This document shows positions 35,301-48,930 of a stretch of 64,000 nt of DNA, in pieces. Each line of letters starts with the position of its first letter. Positions within the stretch are counted from its first letter, which is position 1. The stretch covers positions 1 through 64,000 of the forward strand of contig JACATO010001575.1 in NCBI GenBank assembly GCA_018389105.1, written 5' to 3'. This DNA is from Nautilus pompilius. Lineage: Eukaryota; Mollusca; Cephalopoda; Nautilida; Nautilidae. The notes beneath the pieces are model-generated. The model was not told the DNA's origin, ran no database searches, and saw only the letters and a list, made by a program, of their open reading frames with translations. Made by a program: the position numbers and the translations under genes.

Positions 35301-38300
35301 CTCGACGCTCCGTGTTGATGAGCTATAACTTTCTGCCAATTATTTACAGCTGCGTCAGTCGACAGAAATGTGAATTTTTATGTCGGAGGGGGGAAAAGAA
35401 AGAAACTGGGGAGGGCGCTCGAGTCTAGAGGTCATCCGTTGCCCCCTCTTCCATCAAACCGATCTGCGTCACGTTCCGCGTCTATTTTCTTGCACAAAAA
35501 AAAAAACCCTCCGCGTGTTCAGCCGAGGTAATGAGTGCGAGCTCAATTATCTCTCCGCGTCTACCTCCATTTGTCCCCATCAGTAAACTAACAGATGGAT
35601 ATCGTGTCCGGCTTGGAAAATTGGGTAAAGGCGGCTATCTTGATCGAAAACTTCTGGTCGGACGTGGAAAAAGAAAAAGAGTGTGGTAAAGACAACTTTG
35701 ATCTGATTGTCCACTTTGAGGCTTCACTCATAGAGCGAACAAATGACGTCACCGTCAGAATACATTTACAAAAGAAACCTGTTGAAAACTAACCCCTGCC
35801 CAGTATTTGGGGGATCGATACAAAAGAAAAGAGTTCACTTTCTAACTTTTGGCACGCGAGACTTTTAAAGATCGACATATTCTCTTTAAAGTTTAATAAA
35901 TGATTGTATTGCTGCTCCCCAATTATGGCCCGTACAGGTGAGCGGGTTAAACAGAAAGTGGCATTAGGGCCACATCAATATAGTATCGGAATGAAGACAA
36001 ACGGAACTTTTACCATTATTTTCTAACAAAGCCACAGAACGGGAATCAAATTCTGACTTGTATTTTCTTTTTGCTAAAATCTGATTCGTTGAAGTTACCT
36101 TCAATTTCCCTTGAAAAAATGAAAACAAAACCTTTTAATAAAAAACAATATACTGTATCGTTCATTTTAGTTATTTTCACAGCTTTAAAAGATAAATACA
36201 TATAATTATTTATCTGGTTAACTTTCGGAATTTTGAGTCTTTTCACGAGCATCATCTGCCCGCCGTTAATCTTAATGAGCATGATAGCATCGAGCGAACT
36301 CGCGAGTTCTGTTGGCTCGTCTCGTCTCCAATGAAATAACAGAATGAGCTGATGAGCTTCCCTCTTGTCTTTCTGAAAATTAATTCTTTTTTTCCTTCTT
36401 TCACAAAACGATTTAAAAATAAATATTTATTACGGCTTTAAGATGCCCATCTGCAAGTATTATTAAAGGTATTTGTATTTAACAAGCACATTTAATTTAT
36501 CCTTCCGTTTCTTGCTCACAAAGGCACACTAAATATTTAACGTATACCGCATAAAAGTGTCTCTCTCTTGACTCTTCGTAAATCATTCATGATAAAAATT
36601 GGAACGAGTTTGATAATCAAATAACTAATTACATCCAACCAACTATCACAGATTGTTAAATTGTTACAAATGTTATTCCAGTTTTTGCTGACAGAAAATG
36701 TTTCTACTGGTGACAAAGTAAAATTACCATTTCGCAATTAACTTAAATTAATTGTGAAATTATATGGTGCAGTTCTTTACAAAATCACCATTTACATCGG
36801 TTGAGACTCTCCACGGCGTCATTATGGCTACAGCTTCAATGACTATTTACTAGAAAACAATTTGGAGATATTTTTTTCTCCTTCAATTGTGGCAGCCCTA
36901 GCAAATCTGTCATCCGATAAAGTCGACATTTTTTTTTTATTCGTGTCAAAAAGAAAGCGATAACAGTATTTCGCTTTTGTTTAAGGTCCAGCCCCCCCCC
37001 TCTTTTTTTTTCGTTTTGTTTTTTATTATTTTGGACGAAACTTTTAATTTTAAGAACTGAATTTTCAAAAACTTAAAGCGCAATCATTAAATATGACGGG
37101 TAGAGGTTTAAAATAAATGCTGTGGCATTGCATCAGATAAAAATACAACTTATTATCCGAACGTTTTGAGTGATTAAGGAGAAATTATCATTAAACATCG
37201 TTGCTCCCATGGTGACCTGGTGAATGGAACTCGGGTGGCCTACACTGGATGACATGCGCATCCAACAAGTTATTTTCCTGAATCCAGATTAAATAAAAGC
37301 GATTTTCCTGTTGAACCCTGAAGTGCTCTTAAATTAACAAAGATGGCACAGTAATTGGGATGCCGTGGGAACAGGATCCCTGTCATCAAAATCGAATGTA
37401 GTGCTCGCACAATGGAGTCCTTTCCAGATATTTATTTAGCCTTTCCAGTAGCAGCGGAATCTGGTCTTGAAAAGTAATTCTCTTTCAAACAATAACTACT
37501 AAGTGTAAAAAAAGAAAACAAAATGAAAACTTTTTCGTTGTTTTAATGAAATTCTGGAAGGTAAGGAAACGCGACGATAAAATTGGTCCATGTGTCTCCA
37601 GAGCGATGGTGCCGGGTCACTCTTCTGGAAAACTCCTTTATCGACTGCATTCTTATACCTTATAGCAGAGTGAAAGTGTCACACATTTATATATACCTAC
37701 TGTTTGTTTGTTTAAATTTGTCAACTAAGAAATCTTTTCCAAAAGTCACCAGTCAAGACAGATCGAGCTAATGCTAGTGCGCCATAATTTAAGCACAGCA
37801 GGGGCTAATTGGCGCTGTGTGGAGATGCTAGAGTTGGGGAACGAGGGGTGCTAGGATTTAGGTAAGTGCTTGTCTATTTTAGATTGTTGCAGAAGTTTGC
37901 TACGTGTTCCAGATGATGTGGACAGACTGATTTGTTAACTCGGTCTCAGTCTCAGGTGTAATGTGGAGGACACCTTTGATTTTTTAAACGCATGAAAAAC
38001 TCTCCAAATTCCGAATCAACAGAGCGAGCGCTCAACCGGAGGCGAGGCGAGGAACAGATTTCTGTTTTCTTTTTAAAACCGGAACTCTGGTGGTATTCGT
38101 GGTAAGAGGGAGAAATTAGTTTCAGACCAGAAATGAAGAAAGTAAAAAAAAAAATAGTCACTATTGCATGCAGCCTCCTTTTCTTAGACGGCGATATGTA
38201 AATAACTGGTTTATGGTTTTTATCTCATAGATGTGCACAAAGACAAGCGAGCGAACTGTTGGCAGGGATTTACAAAACAAGGGTCGGAAGCCGAAACGCA

Positions 38301-38460
38301 ACAAAATCCGATTACTTATCCTTTTAGCTAACTAAGATTATTTGGCTAGAATTCTTTTTAGAGTTGGGTGTAAGTGAAATAATTATTTATATAGTACCTT
38401 ATTTGTAAAGAAGATATTAATACAAAAGGACCAATTGAGTATTTCAGTCAAAACTTACGA
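29367..38460. other. 9 kb with no recognised gene
   Basis: AT-rich sequence read on both strands. Scattered frames of 60-120 codons (for example 32,120-32,491 and 34,541-34,813, both with hydrophobic stretches) have no domain, no splice consensus at their borders and no recognised homology. CREs (TGACGTCA) occur singly near 30,307 and 33,645. A CpG-richer block lies at about 35,130-35,590. No RNA gene or transposon was seen. If the TNF gene has distal 5' exons, they could be here, but I could not find them. Confidence 0.4.
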
Positions 38461-38461
38461 A

Positions 38462-38497
<36 letters not shown>

Positions 38498-38569
38498 CTC
38501 TCTCTCTCTCCTCTCTCTCTCTCGCTCTCTCTCTCTCTATCTCTCTCTCGCTCCTCTCTCCCCATCTCT

Positions 38570-38607
<38 letters not shown>

Positions 38608-38622
38608 CCCATCTCTCTCTTC

Positions 38623-38678
<56 letters not shown>
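38461..38678. repeat. Second long (CT)n / (GA)n microsatellite
   Basis: About 218 bp of CT repeat with CCCCATCT, CGCTCT and CCTCTC interruptions, the same type as at 2,158-2,535. Open frames through it are artefacts. Confidence 0.97.
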
Positions 38679-38681
<3 letters not shown>

Positions 38682-40537
38682 TGTTTTGTTTCTTTGTTCC
38701 AGCAGCTAGCAAACAGAGTTATCTAATAATCTACCTGACGGGTCTTTCTCGTAGGACCCTTTTAATTCAAAACCAATAAACTCAAAATGTAAGGCAGCTT
38801 TATGCGTTATCACGAGTCTCTTACGTAACCTTATCGAATTGGCTCTGTAAATAATTTTGCCGCACAATTATCGCCATCTAGTCGGCGGTATTCGTATCAG
38901 ACATTAGGGCTGATCGAGTGATTAAAGCCATATTTCCGTTACAGAACTGACCTCAGTTCGACAACCGATTTTGTAGTATATGATAATTAGTTGTTTGTGT
39001 TTTTTTTACAAATGTGAAGTCCTGATGAGTAATGGCAGTGCTTTCCTGATTAGCGGCTTTGAACTCTGTGCCATTTGAAAGTCAAAGATCAATTCTCTCC
39101 TGACTTTACCATATGTATTAAATATCGCAATTTATTTTAGTCACGATTTTAACACCTGCCTAACTTAGGTAGTTTGTTTTTTTTGATTGTAAAACGTGAG
39201 CACAGCCAGGTGTACTGAGGTAGAATGCATTACACAGCCTTATAGTCTGGTCAGTCGCAGCATGCAAAGGGGAACCCAAGTTCCTTTGATGTTAGTCCTA
39301 CAGAAACCCCTAAGGGAGACCTTTGGACACGCAATGGAATAAAACTACAATTGCTACCGGAGGGAGGGTAGGTGGGGTCAAATACGCAATTAAAGGGACG
39401 GTTCGGAGTAGCGAAAGGTCGGGTGGCCAAACCTGGCCTGTTGAAGCCCGTGGGCGGTGGGGCCTGAACCGACCGCCATCCCTCTCTGCCTGTCTCAGCG
39501 ATATGAGGCGAATAACGTTTTAGTTTTATCTAACGTTTTTACTTGGGAGTGGGGGGGGTTGTATTATTTTGACATGAGAAAGCAGTGACCTTCAGCAGCC
39601 CTATTTTATGTCAGGCCGGGGCCTCCACTAACCCAGAAGAACTGTAGCATCTTGCGAACCGAACGGTAGCTGTCGTAACGAGCTTTTGATGATGATGTCT
39701 CCATAACATATGGCCCCCAGTTTTCCATTTCTGAGGCCGACCTGGCCATGAGATCTCGCGTAACGGAAAGACGGCGAGCAGCCCTGATTAAATAAATAGA
39801 CTTCAAAGGTGAATGGAATTAATACGATATCGGTTCGAATAAATGACTACAAATGAGCTTTCGTTGGAAGAAAAAGAAAAGAAAAAAAAGGGGGTCTTAT
39901 TTTTCAGCAATAATTTCCAAACACTGGCATATGGAGCCAGTGTGAGCTGCTCTCGGCCTTTCGTTATAGACATCTCTTCTCCGCGTAAGTGTATTATATT
40001 TCAACCCCTGTTGGTTAATTGTGGCTGAAATAAGTTACAACTATAAACTCAACGGAGCCTCGCCACGAAAATATCCTGGTGCGTGAAGATCGTGGAGCTA
40101 TTTTCTGCTTGGCTTGTGGTTAGAGAAATCTATGATATTGCAAGTTTGATATGGCGAACCCTGTTATAAGGGCAGCGAAGTATCCTTAGTGGTAAAGAGC
40201 ACTTATGTCACCTTGAAACCCCACCAAGTTTGAATATATTTTTGGAAACTTTACATTAACATTGATATATATTTTCTGAAGTTCTACGGCTGTTATACAT
40301 TAATTTGACTAGCAGCCTCGCTGATTGAAAAATACGGCTTTTTTCCGATTTAATTTTGTGAACTTTCCTGTACTCGCAAATGTCAACTGTTTAATTTATT
40401 CTCTTGAAAAAAAGCAACCTAGCATTTGAAAAAGTCAGTGCTATTTATTTTTTAATGACTGCCATAAAACATCGAAGTATTTACCTGGTAATGATACACG
40501 GGAAGAAGTGAATGCCACACACTAAGGAAAGCCGCTA
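38679..40537. other. Non-coding, no recognised gene
   Basis: About 39,300-39,500 is purine- and GC-rich, and a G run lies near 39,553. No supported coding or RNA feature. Confidence 0.4.
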
Positions 40538-40815
40538 TGGGCGGCCGGAGGTCCAGTAGTAGACCGTTGGACTGCCAAATTTGAGGGTCTAAATTCGAGT
40601 CGAGCTCGACTAGATCTCCGGCCATCTTCCTAGTATGGCTTCCGCTCGATCGCCTACGCCACCCGCCTGCGTGAGTTTTTCCCTGCCACTCCGATTTCCT
40701 CCTACATCTAAAAATGAAATCTTAGTAGGGTTTCACATACGTGGTGGAGGTTCGGGGAATAGCTATTGAATGGCTTGTACCCTGACTACCGTTCATGCGG
40801 TCCTAACCCTAACTT
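40538..40815 (+). mobile_element. tRNA-derived SINE, plus strand
   Basis: A tRNA-like head (A-box-like region near 40,550-40,570, B-box-like AAATTCGAGTC at 40,591-40,601) is followed by a SINE-type body. The body contains TTTCCTCCTACATCTAAA at 40,695, then GGTGGAGGTTCGGGGAATAG, and ends around CCTAACCCTAAC. The 23-nt body segment at 40,695-40,717 matches the SINE at 46,870-47,115 at 21 of 23 positions, which supports one family. The ends are approximate. Confidence 0.6.
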
Positions 40816-41818
40816 AATTGGTCACCGAGGCTGATATCGTACACATTCCTCTTCCAGCTCACCACTGCCAGGAGAGGGGTTCGAAAAGAAGAGGAAGGGC
40901 GGCTGTACGGTTAAGAGCGACTTTCGCCCACCAAAAAATAGTATAAAAGTTCAGCAAATTCTTAAAACATCTTGGTTGCACACCTATGAAGAGCTTTCAG
41001 AATTCTTTTGGCTATCACATAATGCATTGTGCTACCAAGCCGTTATGGCGCCAAAATAGATGAGTGATAATCCTGATTTTTAGCACGCAATGGCTTCTCG
41101 CCGTTGTTACCGTTGTTTACTAAAATGCCACAAAGTCGCTTTGGATATTTAAGTTCTTTCGATGTCTGAAGTAGCTCACAACAAAGGAACTTGGACAAAA
41201 AAGACAAACAAACTGACCATATTCGAATAGCCTACGGATGGAAACGTCCATTAGCCCTTGTCGATTTGTACGGGTTAGGTTTGGAGGTTGCAGCTCTCCC
41301 ATCTTGTTATCTGGTCTTTGAAACGGGCCCAGTCGCAAAATAATTCCCCACGATATCAGCCAAATGCCAATTGTCAAAAATCACTTCTGTTGACAGAAAT
41401 CACATACAGCGGTAACCTATCTACCAACCCTCTTTTCTGGATCCTTCAAAACATTGGCCAAGTGGTGTATTTAAATAAAAAAAAAAACACAGCAAGAACG
41501 TGTACGTTGGCTTTCTGGAAACCCTATAAGGGTGCTACCATTTTGTACTGAAATAATCGCAGAACAAAACTTGGAGCTTCAACCGTTGTTACTACCTGGA
41601 ATATAGCCAACACTACTGGACACCATTTATGCAAAGACAGCTTCACCTCGATAAAGAATTGCATTTATAAAGTTGCTATTGTTTATTGTCTGCAATTAAG
41701 CCAAAAAAATCAGTCTTAATAAACTCAAAATTGTCTTTTAAATACAAAGAGTTTATTAAATGGAAATAACTAAACATAGAATTAAGACCATTTTATTTGG
41801 GATTGTTCAACGAAGTAG

Positions 41819-41819
<1 letters not shown>
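40816..41819. other. Non-coding, nothing recognised
   Basis: No supported feature. A 12-A run lies near 41,478. Confidence 0.35.

Positions 41820-41882
<63 letters not shown>
41820..41882. repeat. (AAT)n microsatellite
   Basis: About 60 bp of AAT repeat with one single-base slip near 41,850. Confidence 0.95.
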
Positions 41883-42519
41883 TTTTAGGTCGGCTTGGTT
41901 AATGAAATTTCCGTAATCGTCGTAGAAGAATGGGTGAATCAGTCGCGACTTCATTCATGCTACTGACAATGATAATATTTGAAGTATAGGTTCAGTAAAC
42001 GACCTGTATATATATTGTCTTTGCGGTGGAAAAGGTAAAATTTATAGGCTGACGAAAACGTTTTAAAAAGTGCTTGCTGTCAGAAATACTGAAGAGGGTG
42101 GTGTCCTGGTGAATGGAGTATCAGGGTACCGCCAAATTTTAATTCAAACCATATTTCTGCGTTTCTTCAGCTAGCCAGCCAACCTGCTGGAAACGCAGGA
42201 CAGTAGAAGATAAGCATCATTCACTGTATCAGTAAATGCCGTATTTTCCAGCTTTATCATCGAAGAAGGCGACTATTTCCGTCAATGTGTCATTTCCTCC
42301 ACTCGGTATCTGTGCCGTCGTACTTTCTAGGTCCGAGTTCCGTCCGACGTTGAACTGAAATCGTCAGCTGTCAGAAATACCAATTTGTGAAACCGCAAAT
42401 ACATTTCTACTAACGGTATTCTCTCTACCAATTTGCTGATCACAGAGATACTGAAAACATGAATACGATAGTTTGACGGACCGAACCGTGCTTGGAAAAA
42501 ATTACATGAATATAAATCG
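41883..42519. other. Non-coding, nothing recognised
   Basis: No supported gene or element in this stretch. Confidence 0.35.
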
Positions 42520-42795
42520 GGTGAACCCCGGGACGGATGATCTGAGCCTCGTCCCTAATCTCACAGCTGGCTGGTATTTCGTTGTCCTTTGTCACCGAAG
42601 ATGACGATGTTCCTTCGAGTCGAGCACGAATCGCTTACAGTGGCGATGGCTTGCGTCACGCCATCTACACTGGCGAGTATGCGCCGGAAGGAACAGGTAC
42701 GTCAAACCAAGCTGGTCCTGCCTCACCGGGATTCGAACTCGGGCTCTTGCCCTAGCGGTCCACCACTTGACTACAGCGCCACCCTTGTCCTCGGA
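42520..42795 (-). mobile_element. tRNA-derived SINE, minus strand
   Basis: On the minus strand the head reads GGTGGCGCTGTAGTCAAGTG with an A box (TAGTCAAGTGG, + strand 42,763-42,773) and a near-perfect B box (AGTTCGAATCC, + strand 42,729-42,739). This is the best-preserved tRNA-like head in the window. The body runs towards lower coordinates and probably ends near 42,520-42,600; its end was not defined. It is more likely a SINE than a functional tRNA gene, because no complete acceptor pairing was seen. Confidence 0.65.
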
Positions 42796-42799
42796 CATT

Positions 42800-45700
42800 C
42801 TATTGAATCAGTTCCGCCTTTGTTATTTTTTTTTCTTTGCTTGTTTTCTTGTCATCTAATATACCTTGTTGACAATTAGAACGGGAAAGGGTCAAACGAG
42901 CAGAATGGCGGTTTTGCTTGGTTAAGATAACAAGGTGCGAAAATAATAGGCTCTCGACCCGCGGAGTCAGTCTTCAAATCGCATGCAGCTCCGCTATTAC
43001 CTTCTTCGATCGTTCGGGTGAACTCGCAAACAATTCCATCGATTTCTCATTACCTGCCGGCAATCTGATTACCACGAGACACGCTCTTATCATCTCGTCC
43101 AGCTCGCTACCTTCCACAGCTTCCCGCGCGGTCGCTGGAGTCGAACCCTCGCCGGAATGCAGGCGGGTGGCAGTTCCCACCGTTTACCTCTCTTCCCGAC
43201 GGCCGCCTTTCGAGAAACAGCCCTTTCCCAAATATCGAAGGAGGAGGGTTTGTGTAGCCATCGCGGATCATCACAATTCAGCATGCCGCCCGACTCGGGC
43301 AGCAGCGCCAGGGAGTTTTCTACTATCACCTGACTTGGCTGATTGCGCAAACTCGAACGACCTCGGAGGTCGCTGTGTGCGTGGTTAGCCTAGGTTCTTC
43401 TCGTGGCTTCTATTGTATCAGTCAGCTTATTAATTAGAGTAAAAGCTACCACCTTCACAAGCTAATTCAGGACGTCCTTAAAGAGACCATATAAACGTAA
43501 TTCGTGTGACTTAACTCGGAATTCCTGTTCAGCCCGTCTTCTTCAGACTTTCGCAATGATTCAAGCGGCCTAATATTTGATGTTCGAACGATAAGTAAGC
43601 AAAACTATTGTTTAGGAAAAGAAAATATCTTGCTAAAATGAACTGAAACGTCACTTGGACCAGTAATTTTAATGTTCAGTAAAATACAACCGAGTCTGCC
43701 AACACTGGCTAATATTTTAAAAATAATTTTCCTTTAAAGTCTGTGTTCGCGGGAGAAGCGATACTGTGGGATGGGACTGCAGTGAGTGAGCCATGTTTGG
43801 CTCTTATTACAAGTGAAATCTTCTGCTTCTCCTATTTATCTGAAATACAATGGAGGCCGAAATTATTGCGTCACTTTTCGCAAACAAACGATTGGGTGTT
43901 CATTATGTGTATTGCAACATGAAGCATTTCTGTTAACGTAATAACGCCATTTAAGCCGCGTTTTGATATTCTTAGCGATCTTTGTCCTAAACAACCCCCT
44001 TAACGTATTAATTTCTTGTGGGGACACAACTATAGAGTAGCTATAAATCGGTAAACGACAGGTAAATTCCCACTTTAACTAGACCACAGTACTATATAAA
44101 CGATAAACATCGCGCCATTCTAGTATAAGCCAAAGGATACAATAAGAATGATTTCCGATGATGCAACGATTTCGGCCAACCCTGTAAGCGGTCACCAGTC
44201 CACGGCTAAAGATCGGGAAGAGGAGGAGGAAGAAAAGCCGCTGCCTTGCCTTCGGGGTTCGCGTGAGAGCAGATATTTCTTTTGTATCACGTGTGACCTC
44301 GTGTCAGTGTAGGTAGGTGGCTCGCTTTCAGCAGGCAGTCATGATTATTTAGCAGGTGGTAAATAATAACACCGACGACGAGGATAGAAATAAAGATTCA
44401 TGCGATGATTGTAACAGCAAAACCTGTGTACGCTTCGGAATAACGCGGATCTGTTCCTCTGTACAATTAAATGAACCCCGGAGTCAACATCTCTTACGTT
44501 TATTACTATCAGCAGAATAGTTGAATGGAAATTATTGGTGCATGAAATAAATAATTGAATATTTTCATCTTGATATTTCAGGTCTAGTGCGTTGCTTTTT
44601 GAAGTGAGAGTGGTAGATATAGTGAGATGAGGACCTGCACAACACTGCACAACTATGACGTAAATCTGACCCGCGTGCATTTACTTTTAGTCTTCCTCAG
44701 AGAAGAGAGCGTGCATTGTTTTGGGTGCTGAAATGTTAAACTCATAGACGTTTCGTTAAAATTATATTGGTAAGTTAAGCGAAACAAGTAATTCAAATGT
44801 GCTTATAAACAGGCTACGTGGTTTCTTTAAGTGAGTTTGCTTTGTGGAGCTCAGGCGCCAGGTATTAACACAGAAAAATGGAGAGGACAAAAGAGGGGTT
44901 GGCCATTATCTCAGGTCGCCTCCTAGGGTCAACGTTCAGCACTACTGGGGAGCAAACTGACCCGTTGATTTGACTTTCTCGATCTTCTGGTTGTGTGTGT
45001 GTGTGCTCCATTATCCGCATCTGAACTGATTTCTTCTTAAATTTCCAAACTTTTCCTCTCTTGTCTTCTTGATCGTGGGCAACCGGGGATTGGCGGCAGT
45101 CTGGCGATATTAACTAGTTTAGTAGCCGCGGGCGACAACAACCTTCTGCTCGTCAATAGCGAAGGAGAGGGAAAAGAATGTCTTATTCCCAACAAAAGTG
45201 TTTATTCACGAATTCCTTTTCAGAATTGAAAAAGAAGAGAAAACTGTTGAAACCATCTTTCGGCTTTGAATCGGGTCTTTGTTCGGCCTGAAACGGTGGG
45301 CTGGAGGTTGTGCAAATGGTTAAATTGGGAAGCTAACCAAGACAAATTTGCTGGTTTATCAAGGAAAATGGTATCCAGGGGCGGTGTGGCGTCCCACGGA
45401 GCAGACTTCGCGCATGCCCGGCCCCGTTCTCTACCCTTTTCGCCGTCTGTCGGCATAAATTAAGCCGATTACATATGCTAGAATACTTGGTTGAAAACAA
45501 AGATTATGTATATCATTTGATAAAGTAATTTATAACATAGGATCAATAAAATAAACACATGAGAAGAAAAACAAGAAATTTGTCAGCCGGCCCTTTTTGC
45601 ACACACACACGCGCGCGCGCGCGCGCGCGGAAAGTAAGCCACGCCCCTTAAGAACTCAAAAGAAAATTCACCTGGAACATAAGTTAACAATCGACCAATG

Positions 45701-46869
45701 TAAGACACCGTTGTAAAATTTCCCAATATATTTTAATTTAAAATAAAATATATTTTTATTTTTCAATCATAAAGCAAAGAGGAAAAAATATTTAGTAGGG
45801 AAAAATTTTATTTAATATTTTGGTTGTGTTTTTCATAAGAAAAAAACTAATTGTATTCATTAATGCCATTATATTTCTCAAACAATATTTCCTCGCCAAA
45901 TTCATGAATGTTTTTGTTAATGTATTTTCAGGAAAGATTTTTCGGTTTATTACTTTGCGTTAATAATATTGACTAAACTTCTTCTCACCCCAGCCACCCT
46001 CTCTCTCTCTCTCTCTTTCCCCAACTCCCTCTCTGAAAATCCACTCTTAGAGACCTCACTACATTTTAAGGTCACCATGTGGTTTCCTACTAGCCCTTTT
46101 GTTTTGGGAACACTTCCTTTTTGCATTAGATAAATCTCAAGTTTTCGTTTAACGATAACTACCGGAAAACCAGGAATTATCTGCCTCTTTAACACCAGAC
46201 TTTTCCGCCTGTATTCTGTTAGGAGAAGCTCGCGCTTTCAGATACCGTTGGCAGTTGTTTTCTTCCCATTCTGTTTAATTTGCACGATGTCTTGCGTATC
46301 GGTTTCTCATTAGCAGTCGTCCCCCTTTAACAGTAGCAGCTTTTATATACATTTTGCTTTTGGTCCCTCGGTTTTGAAATATCGCCAACCTGTTTATCTT
46401 GACGTTTTTGCGTCAACGACCTCGCCAGAAGCGATACTTAGAGAATCCCCGAAATAAAGCAGCCATTCATTGGCGGTTCAGCTTATCTCTCTCCGCGATT
46501 GGGAAGCCGAACAAGAAAAAGACTTGTGGAAAAGTTTTTTAGGATCAAATTTAGGCTGCTTAGTTTTTGGGGAGGTTACGTGAATCTGGGGGAGTTCATG
46601 GATCTTCCGAATACTGTGGAGAGAGAGAGAGAGAGAGAGAGAGTCGTGTAGTTAGTAACTACATCTCACTGTGCTGACCTCTATATTTATCCTCAATAAA
46701 GAGCTGTATAAAACAATCGGAGAGTAACTTAATAAATCCAGGTATTAACTTGTTTCATGCAGACTTTAAAGACTGATTCATAACTGTTCGTTTTTTAAAA
46801 ATCCAAGCCTCGACAGTTTGCGATTTCACCGTAAACAGACGGTCTGTACCAATGTGACTTGAGAACAAG
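42800..46869. other. 4 kb with no recognised gene
   Basis: 42,900-43,390 is CpG-rich and open for 156 codons on the plus strand and also on the minus strand, with no domain. Single AT-rich stretches follow. A 78-codon minus-strand and a 65-codon plus-strand frame overlap at 45,220-45,463. (GA)n lies at 46,619-46,643. Confidence 0.4.
45600..45629. repeat. (CA)n(CG)n alternating purine-pyrimidine tract
   Basis: ACACACACACGCGCGCGCGC followed by a few more CG units. Alternating CG is the classic sequence able to adopt Z-DNA. Confidence 0.9.
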
Positions 46870-47115
46870 ACGTTTTGTGCATCCGGTCACCAAGAGGTTG
46901 GCTAGCTTATAGAACTGAGTGGCCAGGTTTCAATTTCCGGTCGTAGTCCACTTCGTTAAGCGTTGGTACCTTCCTGGCACGGATTTTTTTTGCTCTTCAC
47001 CAGGCGGTCGTGTGGGTTTCCTTCCACATCTAAAAATGATAATTACTAGTAGATAAGTACCGGACCTCTCGTGGCGCGAGATAGACAACGCTCTCTGGCG
47101 GATCACCGCGGCACT
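46870..47115 (+). mobile_element. Diverged tRNA-derived SINE, plus strand
   Basis: The head is degenerate (A-box-like near 46,890-46,910, B-box-like GGTTTCAATTTCC near 46,927). The body is recognisable: GTGTGGGTTTCC then CACATCTAAAAATGA at 47,025-47,039, shared with the SINE at 40,538-40,815, followed by a GTACCGGACCTC segment. The length and ends are approximate. Confidence 0.5.
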
Positions 47116-48930
47116 ACGTTCCCCGCCCGCCGAGGCTGTTTGCTCCAGTTTGGAGAGGTTAGCGCCGTTGTAGATACTGGCGTAAGTGTATTTACAGCCC
47201 AGGCAGAAATGCCAGAAGGTTAGACCGATACTAGGAAGTGTATTTTAAAAATTACTTCTGTTTCTGTTTTTGCGGCTAAATCTTAAATAGATCCTATTAT
47301 AAGTAGACTAATTTTGCTTTCTTTCCAAATCTTTGCTAAGACTTTTGTATTCGTTTCTTTGGTCGTCACCCAGTCGTCCATGAAGCATTTCTTTTAAAAA
47401 CTGAACTAAGATGCTATTGTTTTTATTTATTTGGTTGTAAGAAAGCACTTTGCAAAGTTAACATTGTTGTTTATATGTTTTCTAAATCGTAAAGATTAAT
47501 AATTATTACTGTTTTACATCTTTGTAAAACACGTATCCGTTGTCTTATCAAATCATTTTTTTTAAAAATTTAACAATTTAATTGCGTTTAGTTTATACAA
47601 GAAGACTGGAGCCATTATGGCTTCTATGTCCTCCCAGAGGAAAAAGAAACAGACGCTTAATGTTCAGCTTGTTTATCCTTCACTCATTATAGTATTTTGC
47701 AGCATTGGCTGGAAACTATCGTTTAATCACAGAACTCCAAAATTGCTGTGATTTAAAGACTTGTCATAGTTTGACGAATGTTCTGTTTTGTCGTCTTTGT
47801 TTAGCTGCTGCCAAGGTAGTGGCGAGTTTATTAAAGCGGACCGGTAACCAGACATGTAACGGGAAAGTCTACCAACAATTATGGGTTTAGTGGAAAAGAT
47901 GTGTTGAGTTCTTACGCAACTAATGAATTCCAGATCTAGTGTGGTTCATAAAACACGCCCAGTTTAAAAATAAGTAAATGGATGAATTACCGCATGTGGG
48001 AATTAATAACGTGGAGTACAATTTACTGGAATATTTCCAAGTTATACATTCTAGCAAGAAAGAACAGGTGTCAATCACAGATGTATAATTAGGGTTTCGT
48101 CGGTATAACATCCGAGCTCCTGAGCCAGTAACAAACAGCAGGATACGGATACGTCTACATGTGATTGAGTCTCTTTTTTATGACATGGAGCTATAACTAA
48201 AAGTATGGATCCGTCGGCCGCTGGATGTAAAGTAGAAAGTTGTTTTGTTTGTTTCTGAAGGGTAAGCCGCGATTTCCTGCTTAGGAACTTGCTTAGGGAT
48301 CCTTCTGAATATTTTGCAGATTTCAAGAGGAACTCTAGAAAGTAGATGCTTTGTCTATTAGTAATAACTGAATTGATTGATAAACCTACAATTTGCAGAT
48401 CTTCCTGTGTCGTCATCTTCAGGGTTCACTCGAAGAAAGGACCATGTTGGGCGATCGATTTTCTTTTCTGGACCGCACGGACGGCCTGAGCTGGTTTTGA
48501 GTTCGTTGGTTGCCAACTCTTTTGAAGTACTTAGTGGCTGACTCCAAGCGGTTGTAGTGTTAGTAATCCTAGAGATCAGAGCACCTGGTGATCCTTCAGC
48601 GAAGAAGGAAACCTTAGTACCCGGAAAAAAGCTAGGGGAAACCAAACACCTCGCAGTACAATCGGTATCCGACCTATGAAGAATTGATTTGCCAGGTTTA
48701 CTGTAAAATCTCGCCTTTTCTGTATTTCTAAAATCTTTACGTCGGGAAAAAGTCCGTGCTAGTATCGCTTTAAGACTAGTTTTAAAAAAGGCCTTCTTGT
48801 TAGTTTGTTACTGTTTTAGTCATTATTCTTGCCACCATTTGGAACGAGCTACTTATTTACAGGAGATTTCTCAAAACACTGAAGTCTTACCAACACGGTC
48901 GAGTTAAAAGCAACCACAACAAGCCGGCCC
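47116..48930. other. Non-coding, no recognised gene
   Basis: Two overlapping minus-strand frames (48,075-48,416 and 48,358-48,645) are moderately long but match no family I know. A frame at 47,705-47,890 begins after an acceptor-like TTTTGCAG at about 47,702 and shows no domain. Nothing here is called a gene. Confidence 0.35.

Noticed and set aside
43130-43160. Minus-strand GGGTTCGACTCC, considered as a tRNA B box
   Set aside because: No A box at the right distance; lies in a GC-rich block where such matches are expected.
42918-43388. 156-codon plus-strand frame, the second-longest non-repeat plus-strand frame
   Set aside because: The block is GC-rich and equally open on the minus strand; no domain, no splice support, unremarkable peptide.
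48075-48645. Minus-strand frames with a CTGAAGATGACGAC segment, considered as a Penelope-like element end
   Set aside because: The following GTCGAAAC-type segment and any reverse transcriptase or GIY-YIG motif are missing.
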